The translations under genes and the position numbers were made by a program. From positions 127,902 to 191,901 of the forward strand of contig LXQE01000152.1 in the NCBI GenBank assembly GCA_003326195.1: a stretch of 64,000 bases of DNA, given 5' to 3'. Of this stretch, positions 26,596 through 35,536 are shown piece after piece (the first letter of the stretch is position 1; each line of letters begins with the position of its first letter). The stretch comes from Nostoc punctiforme NIES-2108. Lineage in GTDB: Bacteria; Cyanobacteriota; Cyanobacteriia; Cyanobacteriales; Nostocaceae. The notes beneath the pieces are model-generated. The model saw only the letters and a list, made by a program, of their open reading frames with translations. It had not been told where the DNA came from and ran no database searches.

Positions 26596-27222
26596 ATGCA
26601 AAGTCAAATTATTGACCCAGCTAAAACCGAACTGAATCATCACCACGCGGCGGAAGCATCCGTCGGTCATCATGAAGAACATCCAGACCATCGCCTGTTT
26701 GGGCTAATTGTCTTCCTGATTGCTGAAGGGATGATTTTTATGGGACTGTTCGGAGCCTATTTGGCTTTCCGTGCGACCTTACCTGTGTGGCCGCCAGCAG
26801 GTACCCCAGAATTAGAACTATTGCTACCTGGAGTTAACACCATCAATCTAATTTCTAGTAGTTTTGTCATGCACAATGCCGATACTGCTATTAAAAAGAA
26901 CGATACACGGGGTGCGCGAATCTGGTTAGCAATTACCGCTGCAATGGGTGCTATTTTCTTGATGGGTCAAGTATATGAATATACCCATTTAGAATTTGGT
27001 TTAACTACCAATTTATTTGCTAGTGCATTTTACGTTTTGACTGGTTTTCACGGATTGCACGTTACCATAGGCGTTTTGGCAATTGTTGCTGTGTTGTGGC
27101 GATCGCGCGTTCCGGGTCACTATAGTAACGAAAAGCACTTTGGTATTGAAGCAGCCGAAATCTACTGGCACTTCGTTGACGTGATTTGGATTATTTTGTT
27201 CGGATTACTTTATCTACTGTAA
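26596..27222 (+). CDS. ctaE: cytochrome c oxidase subunit III
   Basis: 208 residues. The N-terminus is His/Glu-rich (HHHAAEASVGHHEEHPDH), then five membrane helices follow. Conserved elements are FLIAEGMIFMGLFGAYLAFR, the SSSFVMHNA helix, FYVLTGFHGLHVTIG and the terminal AAEIYWHFVDVIWIILFGLLYLL. This last pattern (five helices, shortened N-terminus) is usual in cyanobacteria. It is the third gene of the oxidase operon, 116 bp after ctaD; that gap is filled by TTTTAACTCCTAAC repeats. A strong terminator follows at 27267. Confidence 0.95.
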   Translation: MQSQIIDPAKTELNHHHAAEASVGHHEEHPDHRLFGLIVFLIAEGMIFMGLFGAYLAFRATLPVWPPAGTPELELLLPGVNTINLISSSFVMHNADTAIKKNDTRGARIWLAITAAMGAIFLMGQVYEYTHLEFGLTTNLFASAFYVLTGFHGLHVTIGVLAIVAVLWRSRVPGHYSNEKHFGIEAAEIYWHFVDVIWIILFGLLYLL

Positions 27223-27266
27223 GTATTAATTGACTAGTTGTTCAATCCACGCTGACAACTTAATAA

Positions 27267-27289
27267 GCCCCCTAGTGGGGGCTTTTTTT
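27267..27289 (+). terminator. rho-independent terminator of ctaCDE
   Basis: GCCCCC, TAGT loop, GGGGGC, then seven T residues, 45 bases after the ctaE stop. The textbook form makes this a confident call. Confidence 0.92.
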
Positions 27290-27360
27290 AATTAACAGAA
27301 TAAAGATATGAGTCAAAAGATTGTAGAGACATAAGTAGTCAGACAGAATTAATTACACAA

Positions 27361-27525
27361 TGTCATTGCGAATGGAGCGTATCCCTACGGGGAAGCAAGC
27401 TACGCGATAGCGTCTCCAAGAGTTGCGGAAGGAAGCAATTCGCTTGCGGCTGGGATTGCTTCTCTTGGAGACGCTCCGGGAACGCTTCGCTCTCTACGAG
27501 ACGCTACGCGAACGCAATGACTGTA
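27361..27525. repeat. composite palindromic repeat (GTCATTGCG...CGCAATGAC)
   Basis: Starts with TGTCATTGCGAATGGAGCG and ends with GCGAACGCAATGAC, giving inverted ends. Inside are several smaller arms that pair (GCGTCTCCAAGAG with CTCTTGGAGACGC, GAAGCAATTCGC with GCGGCTGGGATTGCTTC). It looks like nested insertion of small repeats into an older palindrome. Confidence 0.75.
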
Positions 27526-27637
27526 AATATTTTTGTCCGATTACTTAGTAGTGCTACGTCTCTGCAAGGTTTATATATAATGCATATCTATCCTTTAACT
27601 AGAAAAGTTAAATAAAAAATATATCAAAATAAGCGTA

Positions 27638-27814
27638 TAAGACCAGCCCTTTCAAGGTGACTCGTAAAATCTCTGTTTTTCTCTCTGCGCTCTCTGTGCC
27701 TCTGCGGTTTAAAAGTAATTTATTTAACCACAGAGACGCAGAGAACACAGAGTTAAGAGATTAAAGAGGAATTTTTTGAGCAAAATTTTTACTCACCTTG
27801 AAAGGGCTAGTTCT
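27638..27814. mobile_element. candidate MITE with 22-24 bp inverted ends
   Basis: The left end has AGACCAGCCCTTTCAAGGTGA and the right end has TCACCTTGAAAGGGCTAGTTCT, imperfect inverted repeats. Inside is a second inverted pair (TCTCTGTTTTTCTCTCTGCG, GCCTCTGCGGTT against AACCACAGAGACGCAGAG). AGCGTA flanks both sides (27632-27637 and 27815-27820), possibly a 6-bp target duplication. There is no coding capacity. Confidence 0.65.
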
Positions 27815-27820
27815 AGCGTA

Positions 27821-28788
27821 GACCATTCTCACTATTACTTTTGCTAGATGCAATTGAGTTATTGCAAGTGATAGAAATACAAGTAAAGTAAAAGGTGGGA
27901 AAAGTTGGAAAAGTAGGATGTTTTGAAGGAAGTATTGAATAACCAGTTAAGATACTGTAAATTGATATTCTAAGAACTGAGTAAACCAATAAATAAAGAA
28001 AGTTCGCAAATTTATGCGGATTGAATTTCAGGAAATGCAGTCCTAATATTTTTTCTAGTCGTAAAAGTGGAAACTTGAAGTTATTCGAGAGATTGCAATC
28101 ATTGCAATTCTCCATTTTGCTTTCTAATTTAAGTAGCTCAAAGCGCACTCTCGCCTTGCTAAGGGTAGGTAAGTGTGGATTCTTTTTTAACTATTGGTAT
28201 CACATATTAATTGTGGTATTTCGTGAAAGCGAATACGCATTCCAGATTTGTCAGAATTATGAGTAGATCGAGATCGTAAAATGTGTGAGTGATTGAAAAG
28301 TCACACCTATATTTACCTCAAAAACCATTACTCGATACTTACTTCAAAAACTTAGCCGATCTTTTTTAGACTTTTCGTTGAACTCGCATTGATCTGACAA
28401 CGCGATCACGCTTAGGAATGACTAAAATCTGGTAACAAAATTGTGACGAATACTGTAAGGGTATTTGTGCCTTTAAATTTTAACTGTTCAAAGTTTTGTC
28501 AGTAATCAGACTTAACAGTTAAAATAAATAAGTATCCTAACTCCTGAATATTATTTTCTGCCCACAGCTTAAAGACTGTGAACTAGTGTTAAATTTACTT
28601 AAGTGATAAAATTACAGAAGTATTTCATAAATTAATCTGGTATTAAAATACCTATAAAGGTATTAAATAAAGCAATTAATCAACTAAGTATCACATTTAT
28701 CCAAAACATAGGTTGCCCAATGGCTAACTGCCGCAAATACTAGCAAATCTAGCAGCAAGCAGTTATTTATAACCTCACCAAGCTCTGA
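27821..28788. other. long intergenic region upstream of the kinase, no gene seen
   Basis: Nearly 1 kb of AT-rich DNA. Overlapping ORFs of 80-110 codons on both strands (27813-28148 minus, 28021-28266 plus) have no ribosome site and no recognisable protein features. The last 300 bases presumably carry the kinase promoter. Confidence 0.4.
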
Positions 28789-30066
28789 ATGGTCAGTAAA
28801 TTAAGAAGTAGTATACGCCACATGAGCCAGAACCCTCTAGTCAGAAAAACACTCCGAAGTCGCTTTGAAACTGTCAAAGTGATGGGAAGCGGAGAATCTG
28901 ATAAGACTTACTTAGTAGGGGGTACTATACGTAACAGACACCGATACTCTTTCAACAGAAAAACACTTCGGAATCGCTTTGAGATTATCAAACAGTTAGG
29001 AAGTGGAGGTTCTGGTGATACCTACTTGGCCCTTGACTTGGATTTACCAGGACAACCCCATTGTGTCGTCAAACATTTCCACCCAAAAGATTCCAATCCT
29101 GCTGTTCTACCCATCGCTAAAAAGCTATTCGATCGGGAAGCGGAAGTTTTATACCAGCTAGGCAACGACCACGACCAAATTCCGAGACTGTTTGCCCATT
29201 TTGATGAAGATGGAGATTTTTATTTAGTCCAGGAATTTATTGACGGTCATGCCTTGACTCAAGAAATTACACCAGGTCAGCGTCTTAACGAGAATACAGT
29301 TTTAAATTTATTAAAAGACATCCTAGAAGTACTGGCTTTCGTCCACCAACACGATATTATTCACCGAGATATTAAGCCTCAAAACTTAATGCGACGGTAC
29401 TCAGATCAGAAGATTGTGCTAATTGACTTTGGCAGTATTAAGAAAATTGGTGCTTTGGGAGCAGGCTTAACAATTGCTGTTGGAACTCCTGGCTATATGC
29501 CAAGCGAACAGGCTAAGGGAAAGCCAAAACTTTGTAGCGATATCTATGCAGTCGGGATGATTGGCATTCAAGCTTTGACAGGTTTAATGCCTGAACAACT
29601 ACCAGAAGATCCCAGTACTGGAGAAGTTATCTGGCGCGACAAGGCAGAGGTAAGTGATGCCCTGGCAAATATTTTAGATACAATGGTTCGCGATCGCTAC
29701 AACCAACGTTATCAGTCTGCCACAGAAGCTTTACAAGCGCTTAATTCTGATGGAGCGTTGTCACAGTCTTTACAATCTGCTGACATCAACCACAAGGCTA
29801 ATGATAGTTATTTGTTAACTTATAGAAACTTTATTTTACTGCTGGGCATCGGTCTTGGCGCAACCACGAGTTTGATAGTAATAGTTTTAATCTATACATT
29901 CATTAATACGGGGACATCGCTTCCAAGCCAACCTACTCCACTAAAGAGTTTTCTAGAAAGATTTGTTGAGTTTCCGTCAGCTAAGACGAATAGTCTACTA
30001 GCTAAATCAGCACTTAACAGAAGAATCTGTCAAAGCAATTGCACCATTGCAAAAAACACCAAATAG
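28789..30066 (+). CDS. serine/threonine protein kinase, membrane-anchored, with duplicated glycine loop
   Basis: A 425-residue Hanks-type kinase. The working glycine loop is LGSGGSGDTYLALD (about residues 68-81). CVVKHFHP holds the ATP-binding Lys, IIHRDIKPQNLM the catalytic Asp194, and LIDFGSIKK the metal Asp; TPGYMPSEQAKG is the activation segment end. A membrane helix (FILLLGIGLGATTSLIVIVL) follows the kinase domain at about residue 347, leaving a short outer tail. Unusually, a second, degenerate glycine loop precedes the real one: RKTLRSRFETVKVMGSGES at about residues 18-36 mirrors RKTLRNRFEIIKQLGSGGS 38 residues later. The PstS-like gene follows 170 bp downstream, a pairing that suggests a sensing unit. 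Confidence 0.9.
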   Translation: MVSKLRSSIRHMSQNPLVRKTLRSRFETVKVMGSGESDKTYLVGGTIRNRHRYSFNRKTLRNRFEIIKQLGSGGSGDTYLALDLDLPGQPHCVVKHFHPKDSNPAVLPIAKKLFDREAEVLYQLGNDHDQIPRLFAHFDEDGDFYLVQEFIDGHALTQEITPGQRLNENTVLNLLKDILEVLAFVHQHDIIHRDIKPQNLMRRYSDQKIVLIDFGSIKKIGALGAGLTIAVGTPGYMPSEQAKGKPKLCSDIYAVGMIGIQALTGLMPEQLPEDPSTGEVIWRDKAEVSDALANILDTMVRDRYNQRYQSATEALQALNSDGALSQSLQSADINHKANDSYLLTYRNFILLLGIGLGATTSLIVIVLIYTFINTGTSLPSQPTPLKSFLERFVEFPSAKTNSLLAKSALNRRICQSNCTIAKNTK

Positions 30067-30235
30067 CAAGTTTAATTTCACTACATTAGAAAAGTTAATC
30101 ATCTAGCAGCAATCATAAGACTGGCTATTAACTAGCTATTAAAGATTTATTTTTAATTTAAATATTTCAAGATGACTGTAGGATAAATACTTAGATATTC
30201 CTGTAAGATAAATACAATAAACAAAATTTAAAAAT

Positions 30236-31312
30236 ATGGACAATACAAATCAAAGGAAAGCTTTAATTAACAGCGAAATCGCCCTCTTTCTTAAAGGTTT
30301 GATTATTGGTAAAGTTCTAACACTTATGGTTATTGGCGGATTACTTTGGTGGTTATTAAAGCCAACTTTGTTGTCACGCAGCAGTGCTAACTCTTCCTCT
30401 AATCAAAATTTCAACCGCGTCTCTAATAATGCATCAACTTTTCAGACAGTTGCTGATGTTCCCCCTGCCTCATTCAACTACGGAGGTAGTACCGCTTGGG
30501 CATCTATTCGGCAATTGGTAGATTCTCAGATCCAGAGCGATCGCCCGGAACTACAATTACGTTATGTAAACCCTGTTGATGGTAGTCCTGGTTCTAGCTC
30601 TGGTATTCGGATGTTACTTGATGGCAAACTAGACTTTGCTCAATCCTCCCGTCCCCTCACAGACGAAGAACAAGCTACGGCAAAAGAGCGAGGCTTTACC
30701 CTTGAGCAACGTCAGGTGGGTATGGATGGGATAGCAGTGGTTGTAAATCCATCACTCAATGTATCGGGTTTAAGTGTTGAACAATTGCAGCAGATTTATT
30801 TGGGGAAAATTACTAACTGGAATCAAGTCGGTGGGCCAAATCTACCCATCACAGCTTTTTCTCAACGACCAGAGGACGCAGATACAGTAATATTCCCTAG
30901 CAATAGCGACTTAAAGGGGCAAGCATTTGGCTCTAATGTGCAATATGTCTACTCTGCTACAGAAGCAGTGCGCCAACTCAGTAAAACCCCTGGTGGTGTG
31001 TATTACGCCTCTGCCCGTTCAGTAGTCTTTCAATGTAGTGTGAAGGCTTTGCCATTGGGTAACACTGCTGGTCAGCTAATTCCCCCTTATCGGGAGCCGA
31101 TGGTTTCCCCTGAGCAATGTCCACGTCAGCGCAACCAGCTAAATACTCAGGCGATCAAAAATGGCAGCTATCCGATGATTGCTAATTTGTTTGTGATTAT
31201 TAAGCAGAATAAAGGTCGGGAACAGCAGATTGGAAATGCATACACCAATCTTTTATTAACTGACCAAGGGCAAAGAGCAATTGAGCAAGCTGGTTTCGTT
31301 GGCGTTCGCTAG
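30236..31312 (+). CDS. PstS-like substrate-binding protein, N-terminally anchored
   Basis: 358 residues. A hydrophobic helix at about residues 18-42 (LIIGKVLTLMVIGGLLWWLL) acts as a membrane anchor, followed by a Ser/Asn linker and a periplasmic-binding-protein fold of the phosphate-binding family. FNYGGSTAWASIRQLVD, the DFAQSSRPLTDEE loop, VVNPSLNVSGLSVEQLQQIY and GKITNWNQVGG are typical. The PstS phosphate-contact residues are only partly recognisable. No permease or ATPase genes are adjacent, so it is probably not the core of a Pst transporter. It may sense or deliver phosphate-like ligands, possibly with the preceding kinase; this is inference. Confidence 0.78.
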   Translation: MDNTNQRKALINSEIALFLKGLIIGKVLTLMVIGGLLWWLLKPTLLSRSSANSSSNQNFNRVSNNASTFQTVADVPPASFNYGGSTAWASIRQLVDSQIQSDRPELQLRYVNPVDGSPGSSSGIRMLLDGKLDFAQSSRPLTDEEQATAKERGFTLEQRQVGMDGIAVVVNPSLNVSGLSVEQLQQIYLGKITNWNQVGGPNLPITAFSQRPEDADTVIFPSNSDLKGQAFGSNVQYVYSATEAVRQLSKTPGGVYYASARSVVFQCSVKALPLGNTAGQLIPPYREPMVSPEQCPRQRNQLNTQAIKNGSYPMIANLFVIIKQNKGREQQIGNAYTNLLLTDQGQRAIEQAGFVGVR

Positions 31313-31332
31313 TAGATTTGGAAGACAATCAA

Positions 31333-31388
31333 GCTTCCTTCCCCACAGTTCCCTGACTTATTTAAGAAGTCGGGGATCTAGGGGAAGC
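31333..31388. terminator. terminator-like hairpin
   Basis: CCCTGACTT and AAGTCGGGG form an inner stem, with an outer GCTTCCTTCCCC / GGGGAAGC pairing. It is downstream of the PstS-like gene and belongs to the same hairpin family as 8118 and 48066. Confidence 0.5.
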
Positions 31389-31593
31389 GATCGCTTTTCT
31401 ATTTATTCACTGCTTGTTCAATATTCATGTATTCCTCACTTGAGGTGAAGCTTTCCCTACTTAATGCTGAGTTTTGAGTGAATTAAGAATTACTCAATAA
31501 TTATTTACTTGCTAGAAGCCCGGCCCTTATGTGCGGTTTTTCAACTCAGCACTCAGCACGGGCTAAACGCCCCGCTACCGCTAACAGCACTCT

Positions 31594-31929
31594 TCACTCG
31601 ACAGCATAAGAGGTAAATTGGCGCTTAAAAGCAGAATGAAATCCAATAACAATATCAGAAGGGGGTACACCTAACTCAACCAATCGTTCAGCAACAGACT
31701 CTTCCGTACCGTTATACTGTATCCATATTTTCCCATCTTGAATATCAAAATGCATGACCGGGCCAAACACGCGCTTATCTTCTTGCCAGCCAACGTAAGC
31801 TAGTTGATAATGGTCGTTTTCGTTGTCTAAAATTAATTGTGATTTGACAGTATCGGTATTAGACGTGATTTGTTGATGTTCGCTGAGAATTTGTTTGATA
31901 AATTGTCGATAGCGTTCTATTTTATCCAT
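31594..31929 (-). CDS. xisI: XisI-type element excision controlling factor
   Basis: A 111-residue protein whose whole length matches the XisI family: YRQFIKQILSEHQQI at the start, the conserved YQLAYVGWQEDKRVFGPVMH centre, and the VPPSDIVIGFHSAFKRQFT end. XisI and XisH are required with the recombinase XisF for excision of the 55-kb fdxN element in heterocysts of Anabaena PCC 7120. Many XisHI pairs exist in cyanobacteria without any such element nearby, so their general role is open. It overlaps xisH by 13 bp and is last in a minus-strand cluster. Confidence 0.92.
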   Translation of the reverse strand: MDKIERYRQFIKQILSEHQQITSNTDTVKSQLILDNENDHYQLAYVGWQEDKRVFGPVMHFDIQDGKIWIQYNGTEESVAERLVELGVPPSDIVIGFHSAFKRQFTSYAVE

Positions 31930-32333
31930 AGCCGAATTTCCTCACGTTTTGGATCGTAAATTATCAACTTAACTTGGTAACGATCAAGGGTGCGTTGGAC
32001 AAAAGAAAGTTGGAAAAAGTCTTGATATGTTTCGATAGGAACAGCTAAATAAAGCACTCTGTCTGCTTCTTTTTCTTCAATAGCTTGGGAGTAATTGAGA
32101 TATTGTCCGAGTGCAGTATGAAATTCACTGATATCTGAATCTGCAATAAAACTCTTAATTTCAACAGCTATTTTCTCTGTATTCCGTTCTGCGGCAATGG
32201 CATTTTCAGCGGCTAAGTCTATTTGTAGTTTAATCGCTTCACTAACACGAATTGTAAAAGGGTCGTGAGTAATTATCCACCCATCTTTGATTAATGCTTT
32301 TTTTACCTGTAGATGGAAAACATTTTTAGCCAT
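31917..32333 (-). CDS. xisH: XisH-type element excision controlling factor (PD-(D/E)xK-like fold)
   Basis: 138 residues with the start MAKNVFHLQVKKALIKDGW and the core LQIDLAAENAIAAERN followed by IAVEIKSFIADS. Asp39 and Glu58-x-Lys60 are spaced as in PD-(D/E)xK nuclease-fold proteins, a fold assigned to XisH. The FHTALGQYLNYSQAIEEKE segment is highly conserved in the family. It is translated just before xisI with overlapping ends. The TPR gene upstream on the same strand ends 91 bp before its start, so all four genes from 35536 to 31594 could form one transcription unit. Confidence 0.92.
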   Translation of the reverse strand: MAKNVFHLQVKKALIKDGWIITHDPFTIRVSEAIKLQIDLAAENAIAAERNTEKIAVEIKSFIADSDISEFHTALGQYLNYSQAIEEKEADRVLYLAVPIETYQDFFQLSFVQRTLDRYQVKLIIYDPKREEIRLWIK

Positions 32334-32424
32334 TTTGCTATCTCTAAATTAGAGTCTCAAAATGAAAACATTCTATTTTTATGATATTTTAGCGTTTAGC
32401 TTAACCCAAAATTAGATTTTTGCT

Positions 32425-34254
32425 CTATGCAGTGCGTTCTCCAAAGGGGTTGTCGTTCGCGCAGCGTGTCGTAGACAAGACATCGCACTCTCCATTATTC
32501 TGCATTGCTGCGGCAAGTTTTTCTAGATTTTGACGAATAGAGACAGTACGGTGATGATTTACACCCCAGACTTGCTCACAAATATCTAAAGCTTGCAAAT
32601 AAAGCGGTTGTGCTTCATCGTAACGTCCAGTTGCACGATAAATTTCTGCCAGATTATTGAGACTTTCGGCAACATTGGGATGATTTTCTCCCAATAGGTG
32701 CCTATCAAGCTCTAAGGCTTTTATACATAAGGGTTCTGCTTCATTGTAACGTCCTTGTTCCCTGTACATATAACCAAGAGCATAGATAGTATCTGCTAAT
32801 AGTGGATGCGCTTTTTGTAATACACGCTGCTTGAGTTCTAATGATTGCAAAAACAAAGATTCCGCTTCGCTGTAGCGTCCTTGAGCGCGGTATATTAAAC
32901 CTAAATTGTGCAAATCTGTTGCAACATCGGGGTTCTCTTCTCCTAAAAATTGCTTATCTAGTTCTATTGCTTGTTGCGACAACGGTTCAGCTTCACTGTA
33001 GCGTCCTTGATGATAATAAAGTAGCGCTAAATTATTTAGTATGAGAGCGAAAGAAAGATGATTTTCGCCAACCAGACGTTTTTCGAGTTCTAATGATTGC
33101 AAATACAGAGGTTCTGCTTCGTCATAACGTCCTTGTTCATCATATAGTAATGCCAAATTGTTGAGACTGACGGCAACATCGGCATGGTGTTCTCCCCACA
33201 GACGTTTCCTCAGTTCTAAAGCTTGTTGATATAGAAGTTCTGCTTTACTATATTTTCCAGTAGATTTATAAAGTCCTGCCAAATTATTCAGGCTAGTAGC
33301 AAAAGCCGGATGGTTCTCTCCTAACAGGCGTTTCCTCAATTCTAAAGCTTGTTTATATAAGGGTTCGGCTTCAGTGTAGTTTCCGATTGCACGATATATT
33401 CCTGCTAAATTGTTGAGGCTATTAGCTAAGTCTATCTGCAAACCTAATTCATTTTGTAGCTCACTCGCCTGACGCCAATATTTAATTGCTAATTCCTGTT
33501 CTTCTTGATAATTTTGAGATTCACCACGATCTAATCTGCTGTGGTAAATATCGCCTAATCTTGAGTATAACGTAGCCAAGGTAGGATCTTTTGTTCCCTG
33601 TTCTTGTTCTACTTTCTCGATTAACCTTTGTAAATCTTGAATGGGTAAGAAAAAGCGATTAGTTTCATTAGTATCTGTGCTAGCTAATTCTGTGTCTCTA
33701 AAAACAAAGCGGATATTTTCTAATTCTTTACCAGGAATAGCATTTGTTTTTTTAGATTCAAACCGAAATACACCATTGCGCCAACTCCAAAAATCAGGGG
33801 CTTTTTTAATCAGGTTGACTAAAATTTGGTTAGTTACCCAAAGCACGATCGCAAATGGAAATTCTCGCAATCCTTCCCTTGTCCACTGTAAGTAACCAAA
33901 AAACTTTTCCTGTTCTGATTGCTCATTTCCCAACCTGAGAAAATACAATTGTTCAGTACCCGTGACAGTTATCACCGCCAGGTTCTGCTGACGGAGATAT
34001 TCTTCTTGTTGTACCAGTTGGTTAAGAGCAGCTTTGAGGCTTGGTTCTTGACGTGCTAAAGTTACTCGATATGCCCGGAAGGCGGGTTGTAGTTCAGCTT
34101 CATATTGAGCAATAATCTGATCGCGAAAGCTAGCATCATCGCAAACTGCAATCAGTAAATTTAATCCCCGCTTTTGAGCTTCAATAGAAACAATTAAATC
34201 ATCATACGCATCTTGATTTTCTCCTTCATCATCTAATAAATCTTCATTTAACAT
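32425..34254 (-). CDS. TPR (kinesin light chain-type) protein with N-terminal STAND-associated domain
   Basis: 609 residues. The N-terminal 230 residues include FFGYLQWTREGLREFPFAIV, WVTNQILVNLIKKAPDFWSW and RNGVFRF, an N-terminal domain shared by many cyanobacterial TPR proteins. One divergent and seven regular 42-residue TPR_12 repeats follow (from about residue 250 to 580). Each has the pattern NNLAxxYxxxGRYxEAEPLY and ALELxKRLLGENHP. The last 15-20 residues (DVLSTTRCANDNPFGERTA) are encoded by a dispersed small repeat (about 32435-32490), not by TPR sequence. Its start overlaps the AAA ATPase stop by 11 bp, so the two are translationally coupled. They probably function as a split STAND-like pair: ATPase switch plus TPR sensor or scaffold. 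Confidence 0.85.
   Translation of the reverse strand: MLNEDLLDDEGENQDAYDDLIVSIEAQKRGLNLLIAVCDDASFRDQIIAQYEAELQPAFRAYRVTLARQEPSLKAALNQLVQQEEYLRQQNLAVITVTGTEQLYFLRLGNEQSEQEKFFGYLQWTREGLREFPFAIVLWVTNQILVNLIKKAPDFWSWRNGVFRFESKKTNAIPGKELENIRFVFRDTELASTDTNETNRFFLPIQDLQRLIEKVEQEQGTKDPTLATLYSRLGDIYHSRLDRGESQNYQEEQELAIKYWRQASELQNELGLQIDLANSLNNLAGIYRAIGNYTEAEPLYKQALELRKRLLGENHPAFATSLNNLAGLYKSTGKYSKAELLYQQALELRKRLWGEHHADVAVSLNNLALLYDEQGRYDEAEPLYLQSLELEKRLVGENHLSFALILNNLALLYYHQGRYSEAEPLSQQAIELDKQFLGEENPDVATDLHNLGLIYRAQGRYSEAESLFLQSLELKQRVLQKAHPLLADTIYALGYMYREQGRYNEAEPLCIKALELDRHLLGENHPNVAESLNNLAEIYRATGRYDEAQPLYLQALDICEQVWGVNHHRTVSIRQNLEKLAAAMQNNGECDVLSTTRCANDNPFGERTA
32435..32492 (-). repeat. dispersed small repeat forming the TPR protein C-terminus
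   Basis: On the minus strand, GCGATGTCTTGTCTACGACA and GCTGCGCGAACGACAACCCC are pieces of the repeat type seen near 39154 (GCGATGTCTACGACGGGCTA) and 27480 (CGCTACGCGAACGC). It encodes the final residues and stop of the TPR protein. Confidence 0.6.
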
Positions 34255-35536
34255 TAATCGCTCCCTGTCTTCTCAAGCTTTCGATAATAATTGGATGAAC
34301 ATCATACCAAGTTTCATCAGTGCGATATTCTAAAACATACAGCCCATGTAACAAATCTAAAAACTCTGCTTGTTTGGGATCGTTGGGCATAAATTGTTCA
34401 TAAACGCTCTGCAAAATATCGATATCAATTTTTCCTAAGCGTATGGAAAAATCATTGCGAATTTTATTGATTGCTTGCAGAAGAATTTTATCATCTATAA
34501 TAACTTTGCCTGAAGGATTTCGTCGAATTGTTCGCAAACATATACGGCAACATTCCTTAGAAATTCGAATTAACTCTCGCAATACGCCACCACTGTAAAT
34601 TACGATTTTTTCAGCTGTTTCTGCTGCGATTAATTCATTAGGAATCCGTTTTTGCAAAACTTCACCGAGAATCTTTGTTGCTTCCGGGCGAGGTTGGGCA
34701 TTAGAGAAACGATTTTTACCTTTATCAAATATTTTTAAGACAGGCATTGCCACAACTTGATCGTTGGTTTCAGTGGCAATTATTGTGCTAATAAATGTTT
34801 CTCGAAGGACTGCGATCGGGATGGTGTAGATAATTTGAAAGTTAGGCTGACAAAGGGCTTTAATGTTATCTCGATAAATTTCGTTAACTCTACCTAAGTC
34901 AAGCTTATCTAAATCATCAATAATTACCAAAACATTTTGTTTAGTAGCAGCTTGAATTAGAGCAGCAATTTCATTAATTCTGGCAACTAAATCTGATAAC
35001 TTGCGTTCAAACTCTTGCTTAATTTCATCCCGAACGCTGGCATCAGCTTTTAATTTAGAACTAATCAATTTTAGGAGGTCAAAACCGATACTAACTTCTG
35101 CTTGCAAATTTGATTCCTCAGTGCGAGTGCGGGTAGCAAACCACTTATAAAGAGCTTCTTTAGTAGATTGCGGAATATCAACTTTGCGGGCTTCTGCCTC
35201 TGTCATTAAATTAACTGCGATCGCAAACAGTATATTAATATGATTAACAGCCGACATTTCAATTTTGTCAGCAATAGAAAAGAGTACTACAAAATATTTA
35301 TCTTGAATTTGTCGGCTAAATTCAGCTAACAAAGTAGACTTACCACATCCTCGATGTCCTGTAAAGACAATTTTGCCATCTCCATTAGGACTATCTTCGA
35401 CTAATTGGTTCAGGTCTGCAATTAAATCATCACCATATTCGACTCTAAATCTTTCCATTTCGTTCCGTTCCATCAAGGGAAACAGTTCGAGATTGCTGTA
35501 TGCTTCTTGAAAGGAGTTTAATAAGTCTTCAGACAT
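34244..35536 (-). CDS. AAA/STAND-like P-loop ATPase
   Basis: 430 residues. The Walker A motif GHRGCGKSTLL is at about residues 60-70 and Walker B VLVIIDDLDKLD at about 202-213. IIYTIPIAVLRETF follows, and an R-rich segment near residues 325-345 (VIYSGGVLRELIRISKECC) with the GxP-like winged-helix region is typical of STAND/KAP-like NTPases. The C-terminal part (LLHGLYVLEYRTDETWYDVHP) reads as a winged-helix domain. No transmembrane helix and no effector domain are fused. It is the first gene of the cluster and overlaps the TPR gene. It probably switches state on ATP hydrolysis in response to a signal sensed by the TPR protein; this is inference. Confidence 0.85.
   Translation of the reverse strand: MSEDLLNSFQEAYSNLELFPLMERNEMERFRVEYGDDLIADLNQLVEDSPNGDGKIVFTGHRGCGKSTLLAEFSRQIQDKYFVVLFSIADKIEMSAVNHINILFAIAVNLMTEAEARKVDIPQSTKEALYKWFATRTRTEESNLQAEVSIGFDLLKLISSKLKADASVRDEIKQEFERKLSDLVARINEIAALIQAATKQNVLVIIDDLDKLDLGRVNEIYRDNIKALCQPNFQIIYTIPIAVLRETFISTIIATETNDQVVAMPVLKIFDKGKNRFSNAQPRPEATKILGEVLQKRIPNELIAAETAEKIVIYSGGVLRELIRISKECCRICLRTIRRNPSGKVIIDDKILLQAINKIRNDFSIRLGKIDIDILQSVYEQFMPNDPKQAEFLDLLHGLYVLEYRTDETWYDVHPIIIESLRRQGAINVK

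Noticed and set aside
27813..28266. Overlapping ORFs of 111 and 81 codons
   Set aside because: Antisense to each other, no ribosome site, no domain; AT-rich spacer.
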